DNA from: Hirundichthys speculiger
Lineage: Eukaryota; Chordata; Actinopteri; Beloniformes; Exocoetidae
NCBI GenBank assembly: GCA_018398805.1
Contig: JAGFBZ010000289.1
Coordinates: 2,869,001-2,933,000, forward strand
Length of the DNA stretch: 64,000 bases
Direction: 5' to 3'
The stretch's first letter is position 1. Every line of letters begins with the position of its first letter. The notes beneath the pieces were generated by a model that was given only the letters and a program-made list of their open reading frames with translations, searched no databases and was not told where the DNA came from. Made by a program: the position numbers and the translations under genes. This document shows positions 14,541-26,043 of the stretch, one piece after another.

Positions 14541-14747
14541 TTACTTTCTTCTTCTTTGTCTCCGAGTCTTTTGTTTGTCACCACTTAGTGTTTCCTCCTC
14601 CATGTTGTCTTCTTCATTCCCCTCTTTCTCCATCTTTTCTTTTTCTTTCTCTTCCATCCTGTTTTCATCTGCCATTGCTTGCTCTTCATTTTCTGCCTCC
14701 TCCTTCTGTTTCATGTTCCTCTTTTGTTTCTGCTGGTATACACACTC
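14541..14747 (-). CDS. Nested coiled-coil gene, last coding exon
   Basis: A 207-base exon starting after CCCCTCTTTCTAG, in phase 0 with the previous exon. It encodes ECVYQQKQKRNMKQKEEAEN, a run of Glu/Lys/Met residues, and QKTRRQRRRK, then the stop codon TAA (14543-14541). The intron before it is only 121 bases. The composition continues the charged helix of the previous exon, which supports their linkage. The basic C-terminus could be a nuclear or nucleolar signal, but that is only suggestive. Confidence 0.75.
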   Translation of the reverse strand, partial: ECVYQQKQKRNMKQKEEAENEEQAMADENRMEEKEKEKMEKEGNEEDNMEEETLSGDKQKTRRQRRRK

Positions 14748-15833
14748 CTAGAAAGAGGGGAAAAAAAAACACACACCACATTTAACATTCTTGCTAAATT
14801 GTGTAGCGGTCTAAAAAAAAAAGGTCTTGGCGTTCAGCACGCTGTTGCTGTGAGCTGAGGGAGTTTACCCGAGGCTGGTTGTTGTCTGGGACGAGGCGTT
14901 GGATGTCCTTTTCGGTCTGGCTTTTCTTTGGCTCGGACTCCTTCACTTTCCCAAACTGTTTCTTGTGTCGCAAGCCCTTCTGTTTTTCTACCTTCCGCAG
15001 TTTCCTTTTCCATGTATTCTCTCTTTGAGCCATCTGGTCTTTAAAATTTGCCTCCAGAGCATCATACGTGGTCTTCAGTTTCCCCTCACTCCTCTTCAGT
15101 TCCAAATCTTTCAGATTCAAGAGGTGCAAAGTGTCCACATGGGCTTTGGTGCGGGCCCTCAGTTTTTTGGTGACCCTTTTGTGGAGCTCATCTATTTTCT
15201 GTAGTTCTTCTTGGAGCTGGCTCACCTCCTGCTTCTCTTCATCCTCCAGAAGGACAATCTTCTCCTTTAGGTAGTTGTTGTCCTTCTTAAGAGACTTGAT
15301 CTCTTGGGTGGCAGAGTACAGGGCATCTCTTAGTTCCTGCACAGTGTCATCCTGAGGTAGCTGGATAATTACAGCTTGACTGGAGTCATTTAGGACCTCA
15401 AAGGGTGCACCAAACGTCACTGGCATAAATCCCTGAAAATTAAAAATGTGTATTTGATCATGACGGTTTGCACACAGAACATGCACTTGTTAATTAATAA
15501 AATAACATATACATTAATTATTTTGATTATATACATATGTATTGGAACCACATTTCCAAAGAAACTGGTATTCAGTATAAAAAAATAGAGATAAAATGCA
15601 TTGAGGTGTTTAAACACAATACTGATGTAGAAATGATGAGGCACGATAACTGTAATATTTCACCATGATCATGTAACGTTCTTGTCAGCTTTTGTTGACC
15701 GAGGAGAAAAATGTTGGACTCTTTTCATTCCATTCCTGCAATAAATTTACTGTTTTGGCAGAAAGGTGATCGTTTCTGATCTATTGTCTTTCTGTGATGT
15801 TGCCTTTTACCTTTTTTTTTGTAGGATGGTGCA

Positions 15834-15873
<40 letters not shown>

Positions 15874-18423
15874 TAAGCTTTGCAAAACATCTCTAGACTT
15901 TTGTAGCTTTTTTCTCAGTTTTCTGAAACAAGAGTCTAAGGAATCTCAGAAATTTGTTTTTAAATACATTTTACATAATATTCCAGTTTCCCTGAAAACA
16001 GTTTGCAAATGTTTGTTATAAGTTTAGGTTAAGTGTGTTTAAGTATAAGGTTCAAGACTAAGCTACCCAATAAAATTAAACATGCAATAAAGCTGTCAAA
16101 AATCAACCTTTTCCCTTGAAAATTGACATTGAGACATAAGAGGAAACATAAAAGGAAAAGTTTTTTTGTTATTTTTTTTTAAACAACTTTTCCTTCTCAA
16201 AAAATAACAACATCTTACCAGATTACTTGAGTTGAATTCTCCGTCCATATCAACACAATGAAGGTCTGAGAAGATGCTGTGAAAACTGTAGATTATAAAA
16301 GCTCTTATTGATTGATCTTTGCAGATACAAATTTGAATGTTTACTTTTACCAAATACCAACTAACTGGCAGGTGAAAATAAACTGAGTTGCAATTCTGAA
16401 CCAAAATTCTGACAAGTGTGTTAATATAAGGTGTTGCTGCATTATAGAATTGTGGATTTACAAAGTTGTTGTCAACGGAGATGAAGCTAAAATCAGCGTA
16501 GTTTCAAAAAATTTGACTGTTTTTGTGCATTAATCTGAAGAACAAATAATGTCCACATGTTATTATTGTTTACTTTTAAGTTTAGGGCTGAATATCTGAA
16601 CTGTAGCAAGGCCCCTCCCCTCAGTAATAGTTCAGTAATGATATGTATCACAATAGAAAGTGTTTCTGTAATGATGATATAACTGTCAAACACATTACCA
16701 ATATTTTGATTTGCATTATTATTATTATTATGATTATTATTATTATTATGATTATTATTATTATGCCAGTGCCAAGGCAGTTTCTTGTCTGATGATAATG
16801 TCATATTTCTTGGTTATGAGTTTAGATAAAAGGTGAACATTATTTATCATCTTTCTTTATCATTTTTGTTTCTAAAATATTAGAGCGTTTGAAAAATAAA
16901 TACAAATATTGTGTCCTTAAAGATAAACATTGGCAGAATCATAGCAACATTTTCATGATTCACTACATTCATTGAGAGCTTTTTTTTTTCTTTTTAAAGT
17001 GAACATCATTTTGTCACCAAACAAGTTTTATTATTACTTTCAATGTGTATTTTAAATCTCATCACGGCATCACACTGCTGTGCTCTTGAATGATGTTGCA
17101 TAAACACAGATGGCAGCAGAATTTCGTTGTTTGTATTACTGATTCTGTGAGATAACTTAGACAGTTTACTATAACAGTTTTCTACTAGAATTGACTGAGC
17201 AAGACTGAATTTTACTTGAAGAACTGGAGCTCTGCTTTTTGTTGAATGGATAGTTGCATATCCATACCAGTGGGAAGGGAGTTGTATACCACTTCTGCTT
17301 AAGGATTAATAAGTACTCCAAATAATTTAGAGCTTATTAATTACACGGGGAAATGAAATATTTTGAAATCAACATACAAGTGCAACAACAGCATGATGAA
17401 CTCACCTGTGAGCAGCATTTTGAAGGCAGGAGTTAACTGATCACTGCACAGAAGAAACTGAAATGACAATAAAATTCAGTACCATATTGCAGAAGAACAG
17501 CTGCCATTACCTACTTTGATATCTGAGTATTTGTGTAATGGTAATCCAGCTCAGTATGAGAGGAGCTGTAGGTTCAAACATTTGGTGTATGTGCTTGGCT
17601 GATGAGCCAATGGTGTGAAACTACCATCTGTGAGATTATGATTGGATGCCTTTAAAGGCAAAATGCCACCAAGGTGTAACGGTACCGTAGTTTTGCAGAT
17701 CTTCAGTTGGTTTCCGATAACTGGCTCCAGCTGGAGCAGAGGGACCTGTTTGTTATGGGGCTGGGGTGCAGCCAAAGGATGTTTGCCCTTCTCCCATTGG
17801 GCATCGTACGTCTGTGGAGAACCTGGTGCTCAGTCACGTGAAGATAACCTGACTCTGGGTCAGGGTTTTGCAAGTAGCAGTTATGCCTCAGCTATATATT
17901 GAATATTGGATGGGGCAGCAGTGGATCAGTGGGGAGAGTCGGTTGTCCTCTAACCAGAAAGTTGATCGATCGATTCATAGCCCAGTCTCATGTCAAAGTG
18001 TAATGGTAATTGGTAATAAATAGACACTTTAGCCTACACAAACACCAAGTATTATTCATTCCGATTATTATTTATAATTCAAATATTATTTTTAAGGAAT
18101 TAATGGACTTTTTTTCTCTCTGTCTGAAGGCAGTACTTCACATAATTTCTTTCTTTTAAATATAACAGATGTTCAATCTCTAAATGTCTTCAGTTGTTTC
18201 TTTCTGTAAAGCAAAGTAATCAGGTCACATCAGTCCACTTCACTTTATTATCTTGTTGCTGAAAGGTTTTTCCAGACAGCTGTAAGGTAGTTTGAACAGG
18301 GACACGAGCGAGGATTCACTCGTTTTTCCCTCGATTCCAACATCATAAAAGTCTGTTGCTTGGAACTCTTGAGCTTTTGTCTTTTCTTGCTTTTTGTTCA
18401 ATGTCTGCTGGGAGAAATGCCAC
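14541..18423 (-). CDS. Unidentified coiled-coil protein gene, nested antisense in the presumed dip2a first intron (3' part, at least five exons)
   Basis: On the minus strand, exons 18423-18244, 17443-17406, 16265-16219, 15432-14869 and 14747-14541 join in one open frame of about 344 codons. Every internal boundary is AG/GT and the phases agree at all four junctions (2, 1, 0, 0). The order is: a Lys/Gln-rich segment with NKKQEKTKAQEF; a globular-looking part with PYSCLEKPF and MLLTDLHCVDMDGEFNSSNL; a block with PVTFGAPFEVLNDSSQAVII; a long Lys/Glu/Leu coiled coil starting near QELRDALYSATQEIKSLKK; and a Glu/Lys-rich tail ending RRQRRRK. A poly(A) signal follows. I do not recognise the family. 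A structural or centrosomal/ciliary role would be a guess based on the coiled coil. The first exon and start codon are unresolved: exon 18423 contains no in-frame ATG, and the earliest one is at 17418-17416. Confidence 0.75.
14869..15432 (-). CDS. Nested coiled-coil gene, main coiled-coil exon
   Basis: A 564-base exon (188 codons, phase 0-0) with acceptor TTTTCAG and donor CGG/GTAAAC. It starts GFMPVTFGAPFEVLNDSS, then QAVIIQLPQDDTVQELRDAL. About 130 residues follow with heptad-like Leu/Ile spacing and dense Glu/Lys, including VSQLQEELQKIDELHKRVTK and NTWKRKLRKVEKQK. It ends VPDNNQPR. This is by far the longest strongly coding-like open frame in the left half of the window. The opposite-strand open frames here are shadows. 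Confidence 0.85.
15839..15871. repeat. (TG)n microsatellite
   Basis: About 16 TG units. Shorter TG or CA runs occur at 7991-8010, 26242-26263 and 63162-63176, and a mixed CG/CA alternating stretch at 36900-36922. Confidence 0.95.
16219..16265 (-). CDS. Nested coiled-coil gene, 47-base exon
   Basis: Acceptor ATCTTCTCAG, donor CTG/GTAAGA. It encodes LHCVDMDGEFNSSNL. It enters with two bases finishing the Asp codon split from the previous exon and ends on a codon boundary, which suits the next exon. A downstream ATG (MDGEF) lies within it. Confidence 0.72.
16716..16764. repeat. (TTA)n microsatellite with ATG interruptions
   Basis: TTATTATTATTATTATGATT-type repeat; it gives an Asn-rich false open frame on the minus strand. 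It lies 0.5 kb from the nearest exon of the nested gene. Confidence 0.9.
17406..17443 (-). CDS. Nested coiled-coil gene, 38-base exon
   Basis: Small exon with acceptor TTTCTTCTGTGCAG and a strong donor CACAG/GTGAGT. It encodes (N)DQLTPAFKMLLT(D). The phases fit both neighbours exactly. The ATG at 17418-17416 is the first in-frame start in the linked exons and could be used if the upstream exon belonged elsewhere. A second acceptor 14 bases upstream would lengthen the exon but break the phase with 18244. Confidence 0.65.
17908..18005 (+). mobile_element. tRNA-derived SINE fragment
   Basis: GGGGCAGCAGTGGATCAGTG is followed by a TCGGTTGTCCTCTAACCAGA stretch and GATCGATCGATTC. These correspond to the A box and B box of the teleost tRNA-derived SINE (usual form: GGCAGCAGTGGCTCAGTGGTTAGAGCGG...GGTTCGATTC). 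The body is short and decayed; not a functional tRNA. Confidence 0.6.
18244..18423 (-). CDS. Nested coiled-coil gene, upstream-most linked exon
   Basis: A 180-base exon: acceptor TTCTTGCACAG, donor AAA/GTGAAG. It enters needing one base and leaves with two, which the T at 17443 completes to an Asn codon. It encodes WHFSQQTLNKKQEKTKAQEF, then QATDFYDVGIEGKTSESS, and ends near FKLPYSCLEKPFSNKII. The frame reaches a TGA just past the donor, and an AATAAA overlaps the donor. It could therefore be read as a last exon of another gene, but the phase match to the next exon favours splicing. Confidence 0.6.
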
Positions 18424-18655
18424 CTGTGCAAGAACACATAAGTTGGTTACATAACAAATGTATGGAGTGTAACTGATATGCAATGCCTGATGTGAACTCC
18501 GCATTGAGGAAGTTATTTATTTTATTTTATTCTTTTGCCGAGCACACTCTAATTAAAGAAACACGTATCACATAATGTGTGCAACTTTCAGACAAAACAC
18601 AAAATGCTGCAGTGTTTCATTAAATGGTATTTTCAGTCCCGCTGCCTTCGTTCAC

Positions 18656-18803
18656 CTCTTAATGTAATGAGCCTCCAGGTCACAGGGGACCACTGAGGCT
18701 CTCCACTTTCACTCTTGTTCTGTGGCCATTCAAGCAATTTGGCTCTTCCTGCCTCAAGATAAGGCTTTAAGAAGTGGCTTTGTCCCTGCGCTGGTGCTGG
18801 AAC
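18656..18803 (-). CDS. Candidate exon upstream of the nested gene, not joined in phase
   Basis: Minus-strand open segment after CCCAACCGCAG, ending at a good donor AAGAG/GTGAAC (148 bases). It encodes VPAPAQGQSHFLKPYLEAGR, then AKLLEWPQNKSESGEPQW and WRLITLR. It looks like protein and has good splice signals, but it leaves one base of a codon while the exon at 18423 needs two. A weak internal donor (CCTCA/GTGGTC) would give the right phase. It may be an alternative exon, belong to another transcript, or be chance. Confidence 0.3.
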
Positions 18804-19039
18804 CTGCGGTTGGGCAGCCAAGCATTCCGTTTATAATTTTTTGTGAAAAAGCTGGTCGTCTTCTTTCGCTCGCCACAACCAGGCCTGCGACTGAGCAATT
18901 TTGTACAACCACATATATGTGGATGCTTGGGTAAAAGTGAGAGAGGATGTTGTGTGCCCTGTGATTGCAGATCGGAATGCGTGTTGCGTTCGTAATCAGC
19001 ACAGTCACGGGTCAGCAAGTGCCTTAGTCAGCCACACAC

Positions 19040-19161
19040 TTCCTCGCTGTCTCTGTCCAGGAACCAGGCAGTTTGCCTGATGGAGCGAGTGACGAGGTTA
19101 ACTGCATCCTCCAAAGAATTACTGTGCTCCTGTTCACATTGTCCTTCAATATTTAACAAAG
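19040..19161 (-). CDS. Candidate coding segment on the minus strand, unresolved
   Basis: Open minus-strand segment after TTAACCAG. It encodes LLNIEGQCEQEHSNSLEDAV, then NLVTRSIRQTAWFLDRDSEE, before a possible donor GTGTGT. The residue composition is protein-like, with an amphipathic helix-like stretch, but the splice signals are mediocre and phases do not link it to neighbours. Possibly another 5' exon of the nested gene. Confidence 0.25.
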
Positions 19162-20056
19162 CTGGTTAACTGATGAGTCAGTGTTTAGATTCACTTTTGA
19201 AGCAGTGGTGCTGCTCTTTGTTAATGAATGATCAAACAAAGGTAGAGGTACTAAAGTATGTGTTCAGTTTCTAAAATTGTTGTCCCTTCTCGGAGTGGGT
19301 TTGTGCGGGGAATTCAAGCCTATTTAGAGTGTAATGATTGGGTTTACTGAGCAAAAGTCAGTGTCAAAGGAAGAGAGTGACAGTCATCTACAGTTTTAAG
19401 ATCTGCAGTCAAAATATGATTGTTGAAGAGTTCTGGAGAGGCTCATCTTAAGAACTTTGGTGGTGAGCCCAGTGATTACTGCAGATAAGATGCAGTCAAC
19501 ACTGTTAACAATACTAGTGTATGCCTTCCTCTTGCAGCTCTTTCAAAGCCTCGCCTCACCACTGCATTACTAATCATAATTCAGGTTTAAAAAAAAAAAA
19601 AATACACCCACCTTTTGTATCGTGCAAAGTGAGCTTTTTATGTGCATCTTTCCTTTATACCTCTCTTTGTTTCCTTGGTATGTGTACGTTACTGTAAACT
19701 GACATTCAGATAACAATTATGGCCTTTTTATGATGGTAGTTTTCCATTGAGTACACAAATAAACAGTTTTTTTTCCATTTTTACCTGCACACGTCCCACC
19801 TCTTCAGTTGTCATATGATGGCAGAGTAACTGTCTGAATATGTTACAGCACAAGACTCTGCTTGTTATATAATGCCCAGTCAACCAAAGGAACAGTCCTG
19901 AGGCCCAAACAAAACACACAAGTTTTATTTGCTATTTAATTTCCACCTTTAGCACTTATGGGCGTTCACATTGTTAAACCGTCTACATTCTATTGCAGCT
20001 GCTGCAGATATGGAGCTGAATACCATGGCTCCTACTATGGCTGAATTTTCACTCAC

Positions 20057-20182
20057 CATATTTGGGTTTTGCCTGGGTGGCTGGTAGCGTAGCGAGGCAT
20101 TTGTGGATGAGGGATTTGCTGTGAAGTAACCAGGGTAAACATTATTATCAGGCAGAGTGCAGGAGGAAGTGTCCGTCAACTG
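20057..20182 (-). CDS. Candidate coding segment on the minus strand, unresolved
   Basis: A 126-base phase 0-0 segment with acceptor ATCGCTCAG and a strong donor ATG/GTGAGT. It encodes QLTDTSSCTLPDNNVYPGYF, then TANPSSTNASLRYQPPRQNP. The Pro/Tyr/Asn-rich composition is typical of sperm or ciliary proteins, but that is weak evidence. The good donor and clean frame make it the best of the upstream candidates. The link to the nested gene is inferred from strand and nearness. Confidence 0.35.
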
Positions 20183-20564
20183 CTGAGCGATCAAACCTCA
20201 ACTCGTCATCATAATGGCATTTCCAGTGGCTGAATACTGGACATAGGATATTCAAAAGGAAATGCTGTGTGTGCTTGTGTGTGTGCGTGTTTGTCAATGT
20301 GTTGTGTTGGTCAGACAGTTTGGACCATGATGTTAGCTCTGTCCACATGCTAAGGTCAGATGTCACACAAAGATGTGTAGCACTATTTATTCTCAGTCAG
20401 GGGGCCACCAGCTTCAAAAGATACTGTGGCTGGTTTTGCTTTATGCTTCGCCTGTTGAATTGCCTCTCAAAGTTAAAAACTGCGTCCGTCTGCACCATCA
20501 CAGTTAGTGAGCTAAAAGCCATCATGGCCGCTGATGAGCCATAGGTGCTTTGCAGCGCTGAGAA

Positions 20565-21545
20565 GTGAACAGATATTTATTTTTTCCAGTGAAAAACTAT
20601 TGACAAGCCTCTCAAACATTTTCGTAAATATCAAACAAACCTTTTTGATATCTCACATCAACTTAAATAAGGTGCATTACTTACTGATTAAAAAAAAAAA
20701 TTAAGGCTCTTTGAACTGATGGAAATACATGCATCAAAATTACAAACTGAAAAAGTACATTCCAGAAGTTTACAAAAAAGAGATACATAGAAAATTAATG
20801 CACTGACACAAGTTAGATTCAAATATTTCTGCCTTCTACCCATTTCACCTTTGCCTGTGGGTCATCTTTGGCAAATTTCTTGAATTTTTCAAAAGCCTCG
20901 CTGACGTGTTTAAGTCTTGTTGAATTCTCTGCTGGTGGCTTGCTTACGTTAGCGTTAGCTGACGTTAGCGCTATTTCAAAACTTTCAAAAGTGATGGTTA
21001 CGTTTCAGATGGCTAATCGGGTTTGACGTATTAAAACTTGTGCTATTTTTTCCTCCTCGTGGAATTCGCTAGGAGCATTTGTCACAAATAACCAGAGAAC
21101 TATCTTCCTCTGAAACTTTAAAGAAGTTCCATACCATTGCCGCCATGTTTGTTTTTATCACCACACTGTGCTGCAGGCTGCATTCAGGGTGTAACGTAAA
21201 TTCCTCTGTTCCCTTGTTTGCTAGTCGTTCTTTCGGCCTTTTCTATTTTTTATGTGTAATATGTGGGAAAATACTGAGACTATCAATTAAAGTCAGCAAC
21301 TACCAAAATTATGACTGAGTTAACATGTTGTTTTCTGTCATAAGGGGGTATTCTTCATTTTTCTTAATGAGAAATCGTTTTTTTGATTATGCTGTCGTCA
21401 CATGAACATAACATTCACTGCCGGTTATTCGGGTTTTCAGTGGGAGCGAGGCACTGCCGCGTTGACAAAAATATATATGTTAACGGGGCTATATTGGACT
21501 TATCAAAATGACGTCATAACTTCGTGTATAATTATCGTGTCTCCT
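20565..21545 (-). mobile_element. Remnant of the same hAT family, retaining part of the transposase gene
   Basis: Both flanks of this block match the element at 12763-13646: left, AACAGATATTTATTTTTTCC and what follows; right, CATAACATTCACTGCCGG through ATGACGTCATAA. The outer ends are degraded and no target duplication is visible. The middle, about 20820-21150, has no counterpart in the shorter copy and carries a minus-strand transposase fragment. It is therefore closer to the parental autonomous element. Confidence 0.8.
20820..21146 (-). pseudogene. hAT transposase N-terminus with BED-type zinc finger, broken
   Basis: Reading the minus strand from the ATG at 21146-21144: VWNFFKVSEEDSSLVICDKC, an in-frame TAG, then IPRGGKNSTSFNTSNPISHL and KRNHH. 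The Cys-x2-Cys and His-x4-His pattern (H-L-K-R-N-H-H) and the VWNFF start are those of BED zinc fingers in hAT transposases and ZBED proteins. A second stop follows. Further along, another open stretch contains STRLKHVSEAFEKFKKFAKD. At least two stops are present, so it is not functional. Confidence 0.75.
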
Positions 21546-24500
21546 ATGTATCACCCCTATGTGTATGCATGGATGAGATGGAAAGAGAGAGAGAAAGAAA
21601 CGTATCCAAATAAAGTTACAGGATTCTTATTGAAAATATTAATCAAGCAGTGGTTTCTTTAGGACCGAGATGTTAAACCCGTATTATTGTATACTCGAGT
21701 GAGCATCTGAAGAAAAAAATGTTTATCCTATGGTCTCTCGTGGTTAACCATTACATTTTTCCTACAGTTTTTTTATGAGTCATATAGCCCAAACAAAAGG
21801 TAGTTTCTATTCTCCCATTTTTGGGAGAGGTTTTTTTTTTTTTTTTTTTTAGGGGGTTGAAATGGAGGCTGGAAGATGAGACAGGACTGCAGAAATCCCC
21901 ACAGGACACACTCGACACATATGTTTTGACATGGTTTTAGAGGTTGTCTGAGAAAGGCACAAAAGATAGACATGAAGACAGATGGATAGAAAGAAAAAGA
22001 GAGAAATGGTGAGAAACATAAGATGTAAGGCCTTGCATTCTTCCTCTATTGTGTAAAGTTGTACAGTATGTGGCACATGTCCAGGCTGCCTTTACCCTGA
22101 TGTCATGTAACATATCTGTGACCTCAGCTAACATCTTGCCTTGCAGTGTTGTAGCAAACAATATGGCAACCAGATGACTGATTTGAGAAACTATCCAGTG
22201 TTGTGGTGGTCTTTTTTTTCTTTTTTTTTTGCTGGGGAACCTTTCTCACCATACATGGTCACAGTGAGTTGATGGATGTCTACAGATAATAAAAGAGGGT
22301 GGAACAAAAATATTTTATATCAGACCCTAAATTCGTTCCAGTTTTCACTCCTGGGAAATCCAACATTAGAAGGCCAGCTTAAAAAGCAGAGAGTATCTTT
22401 AAATTCAGATGTAAACGATGTAGGCTTACATTTAATAACTTTCCCAGAGACTATTTCTTGAACCAGCACTGTTAAAAAACAGAGGAGTCGATGAAAGGAA
22501 AAACAAAAGAATCTGACAGTGTTACCTTGAGTTCATGGATGAAGCAGATCTGTTTAACAGAGAGATGGTGATGCTAACTAATGATGCTGCTTGGCAGCCA
22601 GACAAACATTATTCCTCATGCGACAATTCACAATTAACTTCAGTTGGTTTGGAGCTCAAAGGCCACCTTCTTTTCATGTACGTCCAATACAGATGTGATC
22701 AAATCAGATCATTATTATTAATTTTTTTTGTGCTGTTTTGGACCATCTTGCTGCATTTTGGTTTGTTTCAAAATGTATTTCTAAGCTTCTTAACTTCTAA
22801 AGCACACACACACACACACTTACTCTTGGAGACGAAGATCATATGAAAGAAATCATTAAAATCTCCAAATGTAACAAAACAGACTTTTTGTTAACAGATA
22901 TCTGGCTCTGTTAACAAAGCTGCCTCCAAGGTCAAGAGTGAGAGTTAGATTCTGGTTTCTGACTCTCACAGGTGCTTTTACTCTGAAACCCAAATGTCTG
23001 TTTGTGGACATGGAGCAACCCCATCTCTGTTTCAGATGTAAACAAGAGCGTTATTGTTGATCGTCTGTCAGTTATGTCATTTTGTGCGTGTATTTCACAC
23101 ATGTGCAGTCAGGTTATTTATTTATTTATTATCATAGTCTAATCTTTTTCAAGTTGGATTTATTCTGCAGTTGTTGAAAGAGAGCAGGTAAAGATTCTCT
23201 TTATGTTCAGTGGGCTGACTAACTCATAAGAAATAGATCATAATCGGGGTGATTAGTGGGTTATTTTTGTAACTCCTCCCTCCCCTGTCTCATGTCTGTC
23301 TCTTCATTTTGCCAGTGCGTAGCACATCTTCACAACCTAAGTCAGCATTTTTATTTATTTGCATGCTTTTGTGGAATTGTTTCATGGATCTGGATCTCTC
23401 AAACCATAAAAGACGTATTTGAATTTCCAGAATGAGTAGGTTCATTTTTGCTCCACTAACACACTTTCCTAGAAAAAAAAAAAATCAGGACAGTGGTGTT
23501 AGCTTTACTGATCCCTCCATCACAATGGATTAATGTTATCTATGCCACTCATTACATCTGATAAGTGTGGTAGAGAAGAGATAAAACCATCTTACCGCCA
23601 ATAATTCTGGTTTTGATAGGGATCTGTCTGCGTTAAGATGCTCGTTATTTAGGTTATATATCATGAGATTTTGAGTGGTGTAGAATTTAGGGTTAACCAT
23701 GATATGCATCTGAGTTGTATTGATGGTGTGGACGTGCATGTGTGGTAGTGCACGTGTTGCACAGCTGTTTGCCTGTATTTATTTAGGTCTTATTAAAATG
23801 TTCTTTGTAAAGGCTTTATAAGAGAGCAAGCTGCAGATGGCCTTAAATAACTGGAGTTGTTTGAATGAAGTGGAGATGTGGAGTCCAGGACAAACTGAGC
23901 TTTTGCAGTTTCACAATAACAAACACAGCTCACACTGATATCCTGACATCATCAATGGATGGATGCTGGGTAGAAATGACAAACGGCACTCACGTACTGT
24001 ATAAAAAGGGAAATGGTCTGTGAGTCATTGTTCTACATTAGGATCAGTGCAGGATGTGTTTTGGAAGCCCGAGACAAAGGATTAAGGGCTTTTATGTGGA
24101 GTGCGTGCGTGTGATATTGTCGCGGAAAAGGCGAGAGAATAGATGTGCGTTTTCTAACGCAGCCTGTCATCTCTGTGGAAGTCTGGCCAGATGTAGCCAG
24201 GGGATGATTGGAGATGGTAAAAGTATTGGGCATTTACTGCATATTTTGATGCTACAAATCAGTGTATATGTCTATTTAATAAGCTGCACAGAACTATGTT
24301 CTGTAATGTTTTACTCAAATTTTAAATGGACACTTGAGCTTATATGTTAAAGCTCTGGTAACATCCTCAGGTCTGCACATAATTACTGTTGCTCTTTCAC
24401 CGCATGTGTGTGGTCCGGTTGTTCCTGAGCCATGGATGCTGTTGCTCCGTTGGACTGTTCATGTCATATTCTGACTTCATATCCTTGTTGTATTAAAATG

Positions 24501-25765
24501 TTGCTAGGCAACCGGCATGTGCAAACAGGCATGTTGGTTAACCTGCGTGTACGTGTGTACCAAGTGGTTTGTTTACTTTTCCCACCATGTGTTTAGTATG
24601 CAAACAAGCATACTGTCATTGGGAAAAGACATTTGTAAAGGCATTCTTTGCAGAGAGAGAGAGAGAGAGAGAGAGATGAAGACAGAGAGAGAGAGAGAGA
24701 GAGAGTCTGTGGGGCAGGTGTCAGGTGGACTGACAGGTGGCAGCTGGGAAGTGGAGGATTTCCTCTTTTTAGCAACGGCTGATTAACGCTCACAACTGTC
24801 TTCATCAGTTTGCACACAGACTGATTTCAAAACGGGACCAAAATCAGGCCAGGATTCGGGACATCGACCTCCCGATTGGGGTACAGTTGGTCTGGTGACA
24901 CTTGTTCATTGGCACATCGGTCAATGAACAAAACCCCTGAATGCTCATCAACAGCCATTTGTTTTTTTTCTGTATTTCTTTCAGTGAATCTGCCTGCTAA
25001 CAAACATTTTGTATTTTTCAAGAGCTCCCTCTGTTACAGCAATAGTGAAGTAGAACTAAACACATCTGTATTAGTGCTGAAGGCAGAGATTTTTATTGAT
25101 TCAGATACAAAGAATTTGCTTTTGGTACATTGTGACATTGACTTTGTGAAGAACTGAGATGAAGTCACTACTTTAGATTGAATCTGAGTGAGAATGAAAG
25201 ATGGAGGCGGAACTGTTGTCTGTATTTTTTTTTCTTTTCACATCAGTCCTGTCAGAAAGGGTTGTGCCTCTAAGCAAAGAATCCCATGTCACCGAGGGAA
25301 AAACTGACGACCTGTTTGCAGTAGTCAATTGTCTGCTATTGTGGGGGTTATCACTTGACTTGCTAATCTGCTTTGAGTCAATTACAGATCAATTTCATCT
25401 CCTGGTGTGATATTGTTTACAGAGCGCTTCTGTTGGTCTTTTTTATGTGCGGTGCTTTCCAGATCACACATGTCCAAGCACATGCAGATACCGTTTCTCT
25501 TCACACGTTGACCTCGAGTCAATCGGGGTCACTTGACCTCCTGTCAGCTCCTCAGATTAGTTGCTTTTATTACCACACTCCATTAAACTTCCATGAACAG
25601 TTGAGATGGGCAAGAAGCCAACAGCCCAGCTGTCCCTTCTGAATCTAATCTACCGATTCTCATTATCACTCTGACGTAAACTTACACATGCATTCAGAAA
25701 AATGTGCACAAGGTCATCGCTACCTGCTCATGTCCAATTGCAATGAAGTTGTTTGTATGTATATA
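21546..25765. other. Presumed intron: no gene seen
   Basis: Only microsatellites and short AT-rich frames; nothing with coding character or paired splice sites. Confidence 0.5.
24652..24706. repeat. (GA)n microsatellite
   Basis: Two GAGA runs separated by ATGAAGACA. The cause of Arg/Glu and Ser/Leu false frames on the two strands. Confidence 0.95.
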
Positions 25766-26038
25766 TTTAAATCCTTGATTTAAAAAAAATGTTTTAATTA
25801 CTGTAAAATATTTAATACATGTTTAAAAAATATTTAGAAATAATAAAACAAACCAACTGAGTGTTATTCTACTGTCATCTTAACTTAAAATGACAAGTGT
25901 CACCTTATTTGTTGACCCCTTACATTAATATTGGAATGTAGCTTTTAGTCTTGTATGTTGATCAAAGTGGTGTTTAAAGGTTTGGATGGGCTGCAGAGAT
26001 TTTTCACATTTCTAATTGGGCCTTGGTATTCTGAAGTT
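25766..26038. mobile_element. Truncated DNA-transposon copy (same family as 32574-32955)
   Basis: This block is closely similar to 32650-32945, sharing for example TGACAAGTGTCACCTTATTT and TTGACCCCTTACATTAAT and the GGGCCTTGGTATTCTGAAGT end. It lacks the left end of the other copy. It stops abruptly where a different hAT transposase fragment begins. Confidence 0.65.
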
Positions 26039-26043
26039 CTGAA

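Noticed and set aside
18240..18250. AATAAA as poly(A) signal ending a separate minus-strand gene
   Set aside because: It overlaps the TGA and a usable donor; the phase-compatible continuation through 17443 explains the exon better.
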